A stretch of DNA of 14,234 nucleotides from JBKHHU01 sp046539045 (GTDB taxonomy: Bacteria > Planctomycetota > Phycisphaerae > SM23-33), in assembly GCA_046539045.1 (NCBI GenBank), contig JBKHHU010000076.1, positions 1 to 14,234 of the forward strand. Reading direction: 5' to 3'. Of the stretch, positions 1 to 9,150 are shown piece after piece (within the stretch, counting starts at the first letter, position 1; the number at the start of each line of letters is the position of its first letter). The position numbers and the translations under genes are program-made. Below the pieces are notes generated by a model. It saw only the letters and a list, made by a program, of their open reading frames with translations. It did not search any database and was not told the DNA's origin.

Positions 1-59
1 GCACGCGCGGCCGGAAGGCACTGGTATCGCCCGATCGCCTGCCTGAGGTGAGAATGTCG

Positions 60-88
60 TTGACCGCCACCGGGCGCACTGCTAGGTT
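60..88 (+). promoter_or_regulatory. Candidate sigma70-type promoter upstream of fabZ-like gene
   Basis: A TTGACC box (60-65) lies 17 nt before TAGGTT (83-88), which matches the -35 well (5 of 6) and the -10 only moderately (3 of 6). Transcription would start about 65 nt before the dehydratase ATG. The remainder of 1-159 shows no coding region. Weak prediction made by eye. Confidence 0.35.
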
Positions 89-159
89 TATTGCCTGTCT
101 CGTAAGCGACGGTCAACCGACTATCAGTAATTCAGTACCGACCAATACGGAACCCATAA

Positions 160-633
160 ATGCCTCCCCAACCGCTATTCGACGTCAACACCCTCGACCA
201 GAATGACATCCTTGCCACGAAAGAGGAAATCTACCAGGTCAACCCGCATCGCTATGAATTCGAACAGCTCGATGCGATCCTGACCATCAACCGGGAGCAG
301 GGCGTCATCGCCGGGTACCGAAACGTGGACGCGGATGAATTCTGGGTTCGCGGGCACATCCCCGGAAGGCCCATTTTTCCGGGCGTACTGATGATCGAAA
401 CGGCAGCACAGCTGGTAAGCTATTATGTCATGAGCGAGCAGCCGGGCAACGGGTTCCTTGGCTTTGGCGGCGTAACAGATGTGAAGTTCCGCGGTTCGGT
501 GACGCCCGGTGACCGCCTGATCATGCTCGGGAAGATGATCGAGATGCGCAAACGCCGATGCGTCGGCGCCACCCAGGGCTTCGTTAACGGGAATCTCGTG
601 TACGAGGGCAGAATCACCGGGATGTGGATCTAG
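160..633 (+). CDS. fabZ: FabZ-like 3-hydroxyacyl-[acyl-carrier-protein] dehydratase
   Basis: A 157-residue hot-dog-fold protein expected to dehydrate 3-hydroxyacyl-ACP to trans-2-enoyl-ACP in cytosolic fatty acid synthesis. The family signature is clear: NPHRYEF (28-34) matches the usual LPHRYPF, and GHIPGRPIFPGVLMIE (65-80) carries the catalytic pair His66 and Glu80, 14 residues apart as in FabZ enzymes. The sequence DVKFRGSVTPGDRL (107-120) matches the conserved central strand. Length is normal for FabZ (about 140-160). The ATG at 160 has only a weak GGA-containing ribosome site about 9 nt upstream, but no better start fits. A promoter candidate lies at 60-88. The next gene starts 211 nt downstream, so co-transcription is uncertain. 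A FabA-like or other hot-dog dehydratase paralogue cannot be excluded, because planctomycetes often carry several copies. Confidence 0.88.
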   Translation: MPPQPLFDVNTLDQNDILATKEEIYQVNPHRYEFEQLDAILTINREQGVIAGYRNVDADEFWVRGHIPGRPIFPGVLMIETAAQLVSYYVMSEQPGNGFLGFGGVTDVKFRGSVTPGDRLIMLGKMIEMRKRRCVGATQGFVNGNLVYEGRITGMWI

Positions 634-700
634 AGCGAGTGACAAAACTCTTTTCCGGTTCAGCTGGCTGCAATCGTCCCTGCCTTCGTCCGGCTGCATC

Positions 701-720
701 GGCAATGCTACGGCATTGCC
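701..720 (+). repeat. Perfect 8-bp hairpin with TACG tetraloop
   Basis: Arms GGCAATGC (701-708) and GCATTGCC (713-720) are perfectly complementary around TACG, a UNCG-class loop that is unusually stable in RNA. It lies in the 211-nt gap between the fabZ-like stop and the UvrC-like start. No T-run follows, so it is not a standard intrinsic terminator; it could stabilise the fabZ-like mRNA 3' end or be part of a dispersed palindromic repeat. Confidence 0.55.
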
Positions 721-844
721 TGCTTCGCCGTCCTTGTCAGGAACGCTTTCGCCGACGCTGAACCACGAAACTACTTCTGTCACTCACTCTAGAGCGAACC
801 ACGGCCGTCGGCAGGTGCCGACGACCACCGCATGCAGGTACCGC

Positions 845-2050
845 ATGGCCACCTGGAAAGAACTGTTCGACGGGCGGTTGGTAGTCCAGCCGCCCCTGAG
901 CGATGAGCAACTGGGGGAAATCCCTGCCAAAAGGGGAATAGTACTGCTGCTGGCGGAGGACGACCAGCCGATCATTCTGCTCAGTTCCGCCGACCTCCGC
1001 AGCAAGCTGCGAAACCGCCTGCAGGAGCCGCCCGAAGAAAGCGGCCCCAGGAAGACGGCGGATCTGAAGAAAATCACCCGGGAAATCCGATGGCAACTGG
1101 CGGGGAGCCACTTCGAGAACGACCTGATTTACTACCGGGCGGCGAGGGCCTTGTGGCCCAGACCTTCGGATTTTTCAGAGATGATCGCCTGGAAGCCCGC
1201 CTGGTTTGTCCACGTCAATCCGGAAGAGCAATTCCCTTACTTCCGTCGCACCCGGGATGTCCATGGAAGTGACGGCCATTACCTCGGCCCGTTCCCAACC
1301 GGAAAGGCTGCCGAGCGGTTTGTCGCGTCCATTGAGGACGCATTCGATCTCTGCCAGGACATCCAGTGCCTCCGACGGGCTCCGGAAGGCCAGACCTGCG
1401 CTTACGCCCAGATGGGCAAGTGTCTGAGCCCTTGCGACGGGTCGGTTCCGATGGAGCGGTACCGCGAGCAGATCGAGCGAGCCCTGGGCTTTGCCCGAGG
1501 CCGGCGCCGGGAGTACGAGGAGCAACTGCACCGGCAGATGCAGGAAGCGGCCAAGAAACTCGAATTCGAACGGGCCGGGAGCATTAAAAACCGGCTCGAG
1601 CGGATGAGCGAATTGGATCGGGCGGATTACGAAAGCGTCAGACCGCTGGAACAATTTCGTTTTCTGATGGTCCAATCAAGCGGATCTAGAAAACGGGCTC
1701 GGGTTTTCTTTGTGCATGGCGGAGCCGTGGATTGCGGTGGAGATCTGGCGATGCCTCTGGAGCCGAAGGCACTGGAAGATATGCTCACCCGCGCCGCTGA
1801 ATTCCAGAGCCGCCCGGGCGGGACTGACCGTTGGCTGACGGGGCTGGTTTCACGTTACCTGTTCTCCGGCGGGCGCCGTCGCGGGATTGTGCTCCGATGG
1901 AGCAGGGACCTGACGGCTGAGCATCTGATCGAGGCGGTAGTCCGGGCGCAGGAAGAGCTGGGGCTGGGAGCGGTCCGCCCGGTGGAGAAAGAACAATCGG
2001 CGGCGGATGCCTCTGCGGTCGATAGCGCCAAACCGGCAGGCCAGGACTGA
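845..2050 (+). CDS. UvrC-like protein lacking both nuclease centres
   Basis: A 401-residue protein related to excinuclease subunit UvrC. Seen: residues 30-60 align with a GIY-YIG domain, but GVY reads GIV and YVG reads LLS, so the active-site tyrosines are lost, while the equivalent of the conserved Glu (FENDLI, Glu91) remains. GHYLGPF (144-150) is the typical UvrC segment. Cys175, Cys185, Cys193 and Cys197 match the UvrC four-cysteine Fe-S pattern (C-x9-C-x7-C-x3-C here; C-x11-C-x7-C-x3-C in E. coli UvrC). A UVR (UvrB-interaction) helix pair spans about 225-258. Residues 270-375 resemble only the beginning of the UvrC RNase H domain; its catalytic part and the helix-hairpin-helix domain are absent (canonical UvrC is about 600 residues). 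I chose the ATG at 845, since the in-frame extension back to a TTG at 716 is low-complexity and matches nothing in UvrC. The role is inferred: a UvrB-binding or regulatory paralogue rather than an incision nuclease. Confidence 0.8.
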   Translation: MATWKELFDGRLVVQPPLSDEQLGEIPAKRGIVLLLAEDDQPIILLSSADLRSKLRNRLQEPPEESGPRKTADLKKITREIRWQLAGSHFENDLIYYRAARALWPRPSDFSEMIAWKPAWFVHVNPEEQFPYFRRTRDVHGSDGHYLGPFPTGKAAERFVASIEDAFDLCQDIQCLRRAPEGQTCAYAQMGKCLSPCDGSVPMERYREQIERALGFARGRRREYEEQLHRQMQEAAKKLEFERAGSIKNRLERMSELDRADYESVRPLEQFRFLMVQSSGSRKRARVFFVHGGAVDCGGDLAMPLEPKALEDMLTRAAEFQSRPGGTDRWLTGLVSRYLFSGGRRRGIVLRWSRDLTAEHLIEAVVRAQEELGLGAVRPVEKEQSAADASAVDSAKPAGQD

Positions 2051-2094
2051 GCGGATGGGATTTCATTGCACAGGAGCGGCGGGATTTGCGATAA

Positions 2095-5000
2095 ATGGGA
2101 CGAATGGCCGATTTCATGACATCATGGCGCCAGGTGCTGCCGAGTCGCCGACGACGGCGATGGCGGTATGTTTCTCCCGGCAGGAAGGGCATAGGGCTGA
2201 TCGTCTTCGCGCTGGTGGTTGGCCTGATCTACGGGTACTGGCATCTGACCAACCCGCAACGGGTACGGAGGCAGGCCCGGGAGGTGCTCCGCAAAGCGAC
2301 AGGGGGTGACGTCAGTATCGGCCACGCCAGCTTCAGCCTGTTCCAGGGCGTGGAACTCCAGAACGTCAAGATCTACGAACCGGGCAAACCGGACAAAGCT
2401 CCGTTCCTGGACGCACGCAAGATCGTCCTTCGTCATGATCCGGGGGAACTGTTCGTTTCGGGGCAGATCGTGCCGGTGGAAATCGTGCTCGTCCAGCCGC
2501 TTGTGACGATGCAGTATGATGTCGAAAAACGTACCAGCAGCATCGGCAGTTTCATGACCGGTGAGGACCAGCAGCCCGCGGGGCCGAGGCAATACGAGCA
2601 CGAACTGCCCAGCGTCCAGGTGCGCGACGGTTCGTTGCGGATGGTGTACGTCGATGACGGGCTGCGGCAGGGCGTTCGTGAGATGCCGCTGAATGTCGGC
2701 ATGACGCCTGCAGAGGGGACTCCCCAATACACCATCGTCTTCCGTGGCGACCGCAACGACCCCGGTCAGGAGGGGGAGGCGGCGATCGTCGGCTCGGTCG
2801 TATACGATCTGGAAACGGGGCAGCTTTCGCGGTTTCGCGGGCAGGTTCCGCAATTGGAAAGCCTTGATCAGATACTCCCGGCTGAGTACAGCAACTGGCG
2901 CAAACGGTATGCAATCAGCGGGGCCGCCCGATGGACGTCGCTTGAAGGTGCCGGCGACATGCAGAACGTTTTCGACCTCTCGCTGGAGGGGGCCTCGGTC
3001 CGGATTCCCGTCAGCGAAGGCGGGTTCGACCTGAAAGACGTCCGCGGCAATGTGCGGTTCACCCCGGACGGCGCACGGCTGATCGGACTGACCGGGAGAA
3101 TCGCCCAGGCAGGGGGAGCCCGGTTCCGGTTGAGAGGCGAGTCCGACGGCTACGAAGAGAACAGTCCGTACGAACTGGATGTACAGATTGAGGACCTGCG
3201 GATTCCCGAAGAACATCACGGAGAAGGCAGGATCGCGGGGATTCTACGGTTCATGCAGGCTGAGTACAAGCCGGAAGGGCCCATGGACGTTCACGCGACG
3301 ATGGTCCGCAGACGCGATGGTAAGGTGGACATTCAGGGCTCGCTGGAACTGAAAGGAGTGGCCATTACTGCTCGACCGTTCCCATACCGGGTGGAAAATG
3401 CTCACGGGAAGATTACGTTTGACGGCACCAAAGCCGTCATTCGACAGGTCACCGCCCGGAACGGAAAGTCGCGTCTGACTCTGAACGGTACGATCGACAG
3501 CCTCTCTCCGCCGGTTGCGTTCGATATCCGGATGAAGGCGACGGACGTCCCGCTTGATGAGAAGCTTCGCAAGGCGCTCGTTCCGAGGAACCGGAAGGTG
3601 TGGGATGAATTCCGCCCGCGTGGGATCGCCTCGGCCGACTTTACCGCACGCCGAACGGCAGATCAGGAGAAGCCGAAAACCACCCTTGTCGTCCATCTGG
3701 AGCGCCAGGCGTCGATGGAGTATCAGCGGTTTCCCTACCGCATCAGCGAACTGGAGGGAGACGTCGTTTTCACGGAGCGGGAGGTGCGGGCCAGAAACGT
3801 CCGAGGCAGGAGCGGAAATGCCCGCTTTGTCGCCGACGGCGGGTTCGCCCGGATAGATGACAAGCCCGCTCTTGCGGTGGATATCGAGGCTCGCCAGCTC
3901 CCGATAGACGACAAACTCATCACGGCCTTCGGGCAGAATCTTGCCGATCGGATCCGCGCGATGAACCTTCGTGGGATGACCGAAAGCGCTTTGATCAAGC
4001 TGCGACGGGAACCAACGGACAGTAAGGTCAGCACGCGCGTCAGCGCACGCCTCTCCAACGCTTCCTTGAGCCCCGAGCAGGTGCCGGTGGAACTGACCAA
4101 GGCGTCCGGGACCGTGAACTACGTCGACGATAAGCTCATCATCGAGGAGATTACCGGCAGGTACCGCGAAACCCCCCTGACGATCAGCGGACAGATAACT
4201 CCCCAGCCGGATGACGTTGCCTACGACCTGGTCTTTGACGCCCCGAACATGGAACTCTCACCCGGTGCTCACGATGAGCAGCTTCTCGGCAAGCTGCCGT
4301 CGGGGATGGTCGCTTTCCTCCGAACGCTTAAGCCTCAGGGCAAAGCGAACGTGACTCTGGCCCTGAAAGCCACCGACGCAAACGGGGTGGCTGAAGAGGA
4401 TTTTGCACTTACTCTGGCCCCGCAGGGCGCTTCGCTGATGCTGCCCCAGTTTCCATATCGCTTCAGCAATCTGGAGGGAACTGTTCAGGTGGTACCCGGC
4501 AGAGTCACGCTCAGGAAACTCTCGGCCCGGAATGGACAGGGGCGGCTGGAACTGTACGGCACCGTTCGGTCGACCGAAGCGGGATGGCAGGCGGCTCTGA
4601 ATGGCAATGCCGATTCCTGGCCCATCGAGAAAGAGCTGCTGACAGCCATTCCCTCCCAGTTAGAGTGGTTGGTTGCGGGGCTCCAGCCTGGCGGAACATT
4701 CTCAGTGGATTTGAGCAGAATGGAAATGCTGTTCCGGCCGGCATCCGGCGAGCAGAAGAGCGTGCCTCCGCCAGACATCAACGCGAAAGGCCAGATTGCG
4801 GTAAACCAACTGCGCGCCGACGTCGGATACGGGCAGAAACTCATCAACGGGAAGATCTTGGGTTCGTGGTCTCGAGAAAATGGCCGGATCGCCATCGACG
4901 CGGAAGGGAAACTCGACAAGGTGACGATCAACAAAATGGTCGCCAAGGAGGTGGGTTTTTCATTAACCAAGCGAGCGGACAAAAACGTCGTCCAGCTCAG

Positions 5001-5664
5001 CGACCTGGTCGCCAAGGCCCATGGTGGGGTCGTGGACGGATTCGCCGATGTGGTCCTTGGTGAGAAGGACGTTCGGTATGGCCTGAACGTGACGGTCGCC
5101 GGTCTGGATTTGGACAAGCTGTTCAACGCGGGCGTGACCGACCCGAAGAAGAAGGCCGACGTCAGCGGCGAGTTGACGGCCGACCTGAAAATGCGCGCGA
5201 CCGTGGGCGAGCCGGCCTCCCGCAGAGCAGCGGGAACGTTGCGCATCACCAAGGGCAAGGTGCTTGAACTGCCGGTGATCTTCGGATTGCTGAACGTGAT
5301 CTATCTCCAACTGCCCAGCGACTCGGCCCTGACCAATGGGTATGCCCGCTACAGCCTGAGCGGAGACAAGCTGATCCTTTCGGAGATCTATTTCGGGGGC
5401 AAGAGCCTCTCGCTGCTGGGGTCCGGTTTGGCGAATCTGTCCACGGAGAAGATGGATCTGACCTTCCTCGCCGGGCCGCCCGGAAAGGTGCCCCAGCTCA
5501 AGAATCTCGCTGCGGGAATGGTGCGGGTCGTACTGGGGGAACTGTACGAGATCCGGATCGACGGTACGATCAGCAATCCGGGCAAACCGCGTCACGTGGT
5601 TCTGCGAAGCTTCGATGCGGTTATCAGAAGTTTGTTGAATCCCGGCGGGAAAAGCCTTCAATAA
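2095..5664 (+). CDS. Large membrane-anchored AsmA/TamB-like protein
   Basis: A 1189-residue envelope protein. Residues 1-31 are rich in Arg, followed by one hydrophobic segment (about 32-49, GIGLIVFALVVGLIYGY), predicting an inner-membrane N-in anchor with the long remainder in the periplasm. The body is alternating beta-strand sequence with a recurring module: FPYR or an equivalent followed by a G-x-V/I-x-F strand, an 'ARNG' turn and an L-x-G-x end. Copies start near residues 302, 428, 545, 663, 785 and 902, about 120 apart. The C-terminal part (about 1043-1165) resembles the AsmA-like C-terminal region, where an AsmA/YhdP/TamB-type protein has a glycine-rich 'GGKSLSLLGSG' segment. Known family members form long lipid-conducting grooves between membranes; phospholipid transport is therefore an inference here. 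It starts 44 nt after the UvrC-like gene, probably one transcript. The start may instead be ATG 2104 or 2116, because no well-spaced ribosome site is visible. A terminator follows. Confidence 0.8.
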   Translation: MGRMADFMTSWRQVLPSRRRRRWRYVSPGRKGIGLIVFALVVGLIYGYWHLTNPQRVRRQAREVLRKATGGDVSIGHASFSLFQGVELQNVKIYEPGKPDKAPFLDARKIVLRHDPGELFVSGQIVPVEIVLVQPLVTMQYDVEKRTSSIGSFMTGEDQQPAGPRQYEHELPSVQVRDGSLRMVYVDDGLRQGVREMPLNVGMTPAEGTPQYTIVFRGDRNDPGQEGEAAIVGSVVYDLETGQLSRFRGQVPQLESLDQILPAEYSNWRKRYAISGAARWTSLEGAGDMQNVFDLSLEGASVRIPVSEGGFDLKDVRGNVRFTPDGARLIGLTGRIAQAGGARFRLRGESDGYEENSPYELDVQIEDLRIPEEHHGEGRIAGILRFMQAEYKPEGPMDVHATMVRRRDGKVDIQGSLELKGVAITARPFPYRVENAHGKITFDGTKAVIRQVTARNGKSRLTLNGTIDSLSPPVAFDIRMKATDVPLDEKLRKALVPRNRKVWDEFRPRGIASADFTARRTADQEKPKTTLVVHLERQASMEYQRFPYRISELEGDVVFTEREVRARNVRGRSGNARFVADGGFARIDDKPALAVDIEARQLPIDDKLITAFGQNLADRIRAMNLRGMTESALIKLRREPTDSKVSTRVSARLSNASLSPEQVPVELTKASGTVNYVDDKLIIEEITGRYRETPLTISGQITPQPDDVAYDLVFDAPNMELSPGAHDEQLLGKLPSGMVAFLRTLKPQGKANVTLALKATDANGVAEEDFALTLAPQGASLMLPQFPYRFSNLEGTVQVVPGRVTLRKLSARNGQGRLELYGTVRSTEAGWQAALNGNADSWPIEKELLTAIPSQLEWLVAGLQPGGTFSVDLSRMEMLFRPASGEQKSVPPPDINAKGQIAVNQLRADVGYGQKLINGKILGSWSRENGRIAIDAEGKLDKVTINKMVAKEVGFSLTKRADKNVVQLSDLVAKAHGGVVDGFADVVLGEKDVRYGLNVTVAGLDLDKLFNAGVTDPKKKADVSGELTADLKMRATVGEPASRRAAGTLRITKGKVLELPVIFGLLNVIYLQLPSDSALTNGYARYSLSGDKLILSEIYFGGKSLSLLGSGLANLSTEKMDLTFLAGPPGKVPQLKNLAAGMVRVVLGELYEIRIDGTISNPGKPRHVVLRSFDAVIRSLLNPGGKSLQ

Positions 5665-5688
5665 CAGGGGTAACGATACCGAATGACG

Positions 5689-5717
5689 GGTCGGCCACGT
5701 TGCCGACCTTTTTCTTT
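5689..5717 (+). terminator. Intrinsic terminator after AsmA-like gene, in MTAP leader
   Basis: GGTCGGC (5689-5695) pairs with GCCGACC (5702-5708) around a 6-nt loop, followed directly by TTTTTCTTT (5709-5717). It begins 25 nt after the AsmA-like stop and ends only 4 nt before the MTAP ribosome binding site. It either ends the upstream operon or acts as an attenuator in the MTAP leader. Confidence 0.85.
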
Positions 5718-5736
5718 GCATGGAAGGAGCCCTCAA

Positions 5737-6618
5737 ATGCCAATGGCCAAAGTCGGCATCATTGGAGGAAGCGGATTGGGCGATGCCCTTTGCGCCCAGG
5801 AAAGCGGAGACTCGATCACGGTCCATACACCCTTCGGCGCCCCGTCGGACGCCATCATCGAAACGTCGTGGAACGGTGTAGACATTGCGATATTGAATCG
5901 CCACGGACCCGGCCACGTCTACAACCCAACGCAGGTGAACTACCGGGCGAATATCTACGCGCTGAAGAAGATCGGCTGCTCCCATATCATCGCGTCGGGA
6001 GCGGTCGGTTCACTTCGCGAGCGGATCAAACCGCGCGACCTGATCGTCCCGGACCAGGCGATCGACAAAACCATCCGTCGCGTGCCGACGTTCTTCGACA
6101 AGTATTTCGCCGCGCATGCGGAGTTCGCCGGCCCGTTCAGCAGTGTCCTTCGCAAACACCTGCTGGACTGCAGCTCGGCCGTGGACGTCGATGTTCATGA
6201 CGGCGGAACCTATGTCTGCATGGAAGGTCCGGCATTCTCAACGCGTGCCGAGAGCGAGATGCACCGCCAGTGGGGCGGCGATCTGATTGGGATGACGCTC
6301 ATGCCCGAGGCGAAACTCGCCCGCGAAGCCGAACTGCCGTACGCAATGGTATGCCTCGCCAGTGATTACGACTGCTGGAAGCCCGCTCCCGGCGACCTGG
6401 ACAAACACGAACTGCTCAAGGAGATCATCGGTCACCTTACCCAGGCGACCGAAAACGCGGTGGCGCTGATCAAGGAGGCGGTGTCGCGATTCGACGAAAT
6501 CGCCGAAACGCCCTGTCCGGAGCATGCCGCACTTGAGCTGGGCATCTGGTCCAACCGTGAGCTGATCTCGCCTGAGGCAAGCAAATATTACGGAGTGCTG
6601 GTGGAGAAGTATCTCTAA
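5737..6618 (+). CDS. mtnP: S-methyl-5'-thioadenosine phosphorylase
   Basis: A 293-residue purine nucleoside phosphorylase-family enzyme of the MTAP type. It phosphorolyses methylthioadenosine (by-product of polyamine synthesis) to adenine and 5-methylthioribose-1-phosphate for methionine salvage in the cytosol. Seen: phosphate-binding GGSG (10-13), RHGPGH (55-60, family R-H-G-x-x-H), VNYRANIYALK, EGPAFSTRAE from Glu163, GMT around Met186, and DYDCWK (210-215), whose two Asp residues contact the adenine base in MTAP and separate it from guanine/hypoxanthine-specific PNPs. I chose ATG 5737 because GGAAGGAG lies 7 nt upstream; the longer in-frame reading from ATG 5683 would translate through the terminator. 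The Gfo/Idh gene follows 94 nt later. The C-terminal 30 residues after the core are poorly matched to the human enzyme by eye. Activity toward adenosine or other purine nucleosides cannot be ruled out. Confidence 0.9.
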   Translation: MPMAKVGIIGGSGLGDALCAQESGDSITVHTPFGAPSDAIIETSWNGVDIAILNRHGPGHVYNPTQVNYRANIYALKKIGCSHIIASGAVGSLRERIKPRDLIVPDQAIDKTIRRVPTFFDKYFAAHAEFAGPFSSVLRKHLLDCSSAVDVDVHDGGTYVCMEGPAFSTRAESEMHRQWGGDLIGMTLMPEAKLAREAELPYAMVCLASDYDCWKPAPGDLDKHELLKEIIGHLTQATENAVALIKEAVSRFDEIAETPCPEHAALELGIWSNRELISPEASKYYGVLVEKYL

Positions 6619-6712
6619 AGAGGCTACCGTATTCACAAGCTTTCCCGCTGCGTTGCCAGAGAGCTTTCAGCGGTCCCTTCATCTATTCGGAAGCATCAGA
6701 AAGGTTCATTTG

Positions 6713-7810
<1,098 letters not shown>

Positions 7811-7886
7811 ACGTGATCGGGCTATCGGGCCCGCCTGCGAACGATTACAAACGGAAGACCATATACCAAAAACTAAGGACGACTCC

Positions 7887-8978
7887 ATGATCAATGTTGG
7901 CATCATCGGATGCGGGAATATCAGCGGCATTTACTTCAAGAATCTGCAGCTCTTCAAGAACGTGGAGCTGGTGGCTGCGGCGGATCTGATCCCCGAGCGA
8001 GCCAGGGAAGCGGTAGAGACCCACGAAGTCGGCAAGGCTGTGACGGTCGACGAACTGCTGGGCGATCCGGATATCCAGATCGTGGTCAATCTGACGATCC
8101 CCAACGCACACGCCGACGTTGCGATGCGGGCCGTCGACGCAGGCAAAAGCGTCTACAACGAAAAGCCGCTGACGATCAGCCGCGCCGACGGAATGAAACT
8201 CGTGCAGCAGGCCGAGGAGAAGCGCGTGCGCGTTGGTGGAGCCCCGGATACCTTCCTGGGAGCCGGGATCCAGACCTGCCGCCAACTGATCGACGAAGGC
8301 GCCATCGGCAAACCGATCTCTGCCACAGCCTTCATGATGTGCCCGGGACACGAAAGCTGGCATCCGGATCCCGAGTTCTACTACAAGACCGGTGGCGGGC
8401 CGATGTTCGACATGGGGCCGTACTACCTGACCGCTCTGGTCTCGATGCTCGGTCCGGTAGCGCGGATAACCGGCTCCGCCATCAAGGGAAGAGAGCAACG
8501 CACGATTACTTCCGAACCGAAGAACGGAACCACCATCGACGTGGATGTGCCGACGCATATCGCCGGCGTGATGGATTTTGCCGGCGGTGCGGTAGGGACC
8601 ATCATCACCAGCTTCGACGTATTCGGCCACAATTGCCCGCGGATCGAAATCCATGGTACCGAAGGGTCGCTGAGTGTTCCGGATCCGAACACGTTCGGTG
8701 GTCCGGTCAAGCTGAAGAAGGGCCGCGAGGACTGGGAAGAGATTGAGGTGCCCCGGCCCTACGCGAAGAACTCTCGTGGGCTGGGTGTCGCGGACATGGC
8801 GGCCGGCATCGCCACCGGCAGGGCTCACCGAGCCAACGGGCAACTGACCTTGCACGTTCTGGATCTGATGCATGCCGTTCACGAGGCGTCGGCCGAAGGC
8901 AAACACATTTCCCCGCAAACCACATGCGAGCGCCCGGCGGCTATGCCGGCAGATTTGGCCGAAGGCGAAATCGACTGA
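7887..8978 (+). CDS. Gfo/Idh/MocA family oxidoreductase (second of pair)
   Basis: A 363-residue paralogue of the preceding gene. Rossmann GIIGCGN (5-11), EKP (92-94) with Lys93, APDTFLGAGIQTC shared almost exactly with the first copy, and GGGPMFDMGPYY with Asp175 and Tyr179 in place of the usual His. The acidic residue at the end of beta2 (AAADLIPE) suggests NAD preference. TAAGGA lies 7 nt before the ATG, so this gene has the clearer ribosome site of the pair. The two copies probably arose by tandem duplication and may act as a heteromer or on related sugar substrates; this is inference. Two hairpins and a terminator follow before a convergent gene. Confidence 0.88.
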   Translation: MINVGIIGCGNISGIYFKNLQLFKNVELVAAADLIPERAREAVETHEVGKAVTVDELLGDPDIQIVVNLTIPNAHADVAMRAVDAGKSVYNEKPLTISRADGMKLVQQAEEKRVRVGGAPDTFLGAGIQTCRQLIDEGAIGKPISATAFMMCPGHESWHPDPEFYYKTGGGPMFDMGPYYLTALVSMLGPVARITGSAIKGREQRTITSEPKNGTTIDVDVPTHIAGVMDFAGGAVGTIITSFDVFGHNCPRIEIHGTEGSLSVPDPNTFGGPVKLKKGREDWEEIEVPRPYAKNSRGLGVADMAAGIATGRAHRANGQLTLHVLDLMHAVHEASAEGKHISPQTTCERPAAMPADLAEGEID

Positions 8979-8986
8979 CCCGATCG

Positions 8987-9004
8987 GGCGATGGCAACAT
9001 CGCC
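8987..9004 (+). repeat. 7-bp hairpin with GCAA tetraloop after the second oxidoreductase stop
   Basis: GGCGATG (8987-8993) and CATCGCC (8998-9004) pair around GCAA, a GNRA loop. It begins 9 nt past the stop codon and is not followed by a T-run. It may protect the mRNA 3' end upstream of the terminator at 9025. Confidence 0.5.
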
Positions 9005-9024
9005 AATCTGAATCAGCGCAAATT

Positions 9025-9066
9025 GAAAGCCCAGAAGAGTCCTGCTCCCTGGGCTTTCATTGTTTG
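9025..9066 (+). terminator. Terminator hairpin between convergent genes
   Basis: GAAAGCCCAG (9025-9034) pairs perfectly over 10 bp with CTGGGCTTTC (9049-9058); the 14-nt loop can form an additional GAG/CTC pair. Downstream ATTGTTTG is only moderately T-rich. Placed between the plus-strand oxidoreductase stop and the minus-strand lipoprotein stop. The minus-strand side has AATTT after the hairpin, so bidirectional action is possible. Confidence 0.7.
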
Positions 9067-9150
9067 TGCAGCGTTCCGGAATGGCCGCTTCTACAACTTG
9101 ATCTTCGCAAACCTGACGGCCGAAGACCGAGCGAAAAGCCGAACTGAAGA

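Noticed and set aside
637..654. GAGT/ACTC hairpin followed by TTTT just after the fabZ-like stop, as an intrinsic terminator
   Set aside because: Only 4 bp of stem with a 6-nt loop; too weak to support.
716..844. N-terminal extension of the UvrC-like protein starting at TTG 716
   Set aside because: The extra 43 residues are Ser/Thr/Pro-rich, overlap the TACG hairpin and match nothing in UvrC; ATG 845 is the better start.
2122..3219. A 365-residue minus-strand open reading frame opposite the AsmA-like gene
   Set aside because: Shadow of a high-GC coding sequence, no motifs and no ribosome site.
5665..5736. SAM or other methionine-related riboswitch upstream of MTAP
   Set aside because: The gap is only 72 nt and holds just the terminator hairpin and ribosome site; no aptamer-like conserved core is visible.
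7845..8918. A 357-residue minus-strand open reading frame opposite the second oxidoreductase
   Set aside because: Shadow reading frame; the plus-strand protein has clear family motifs.
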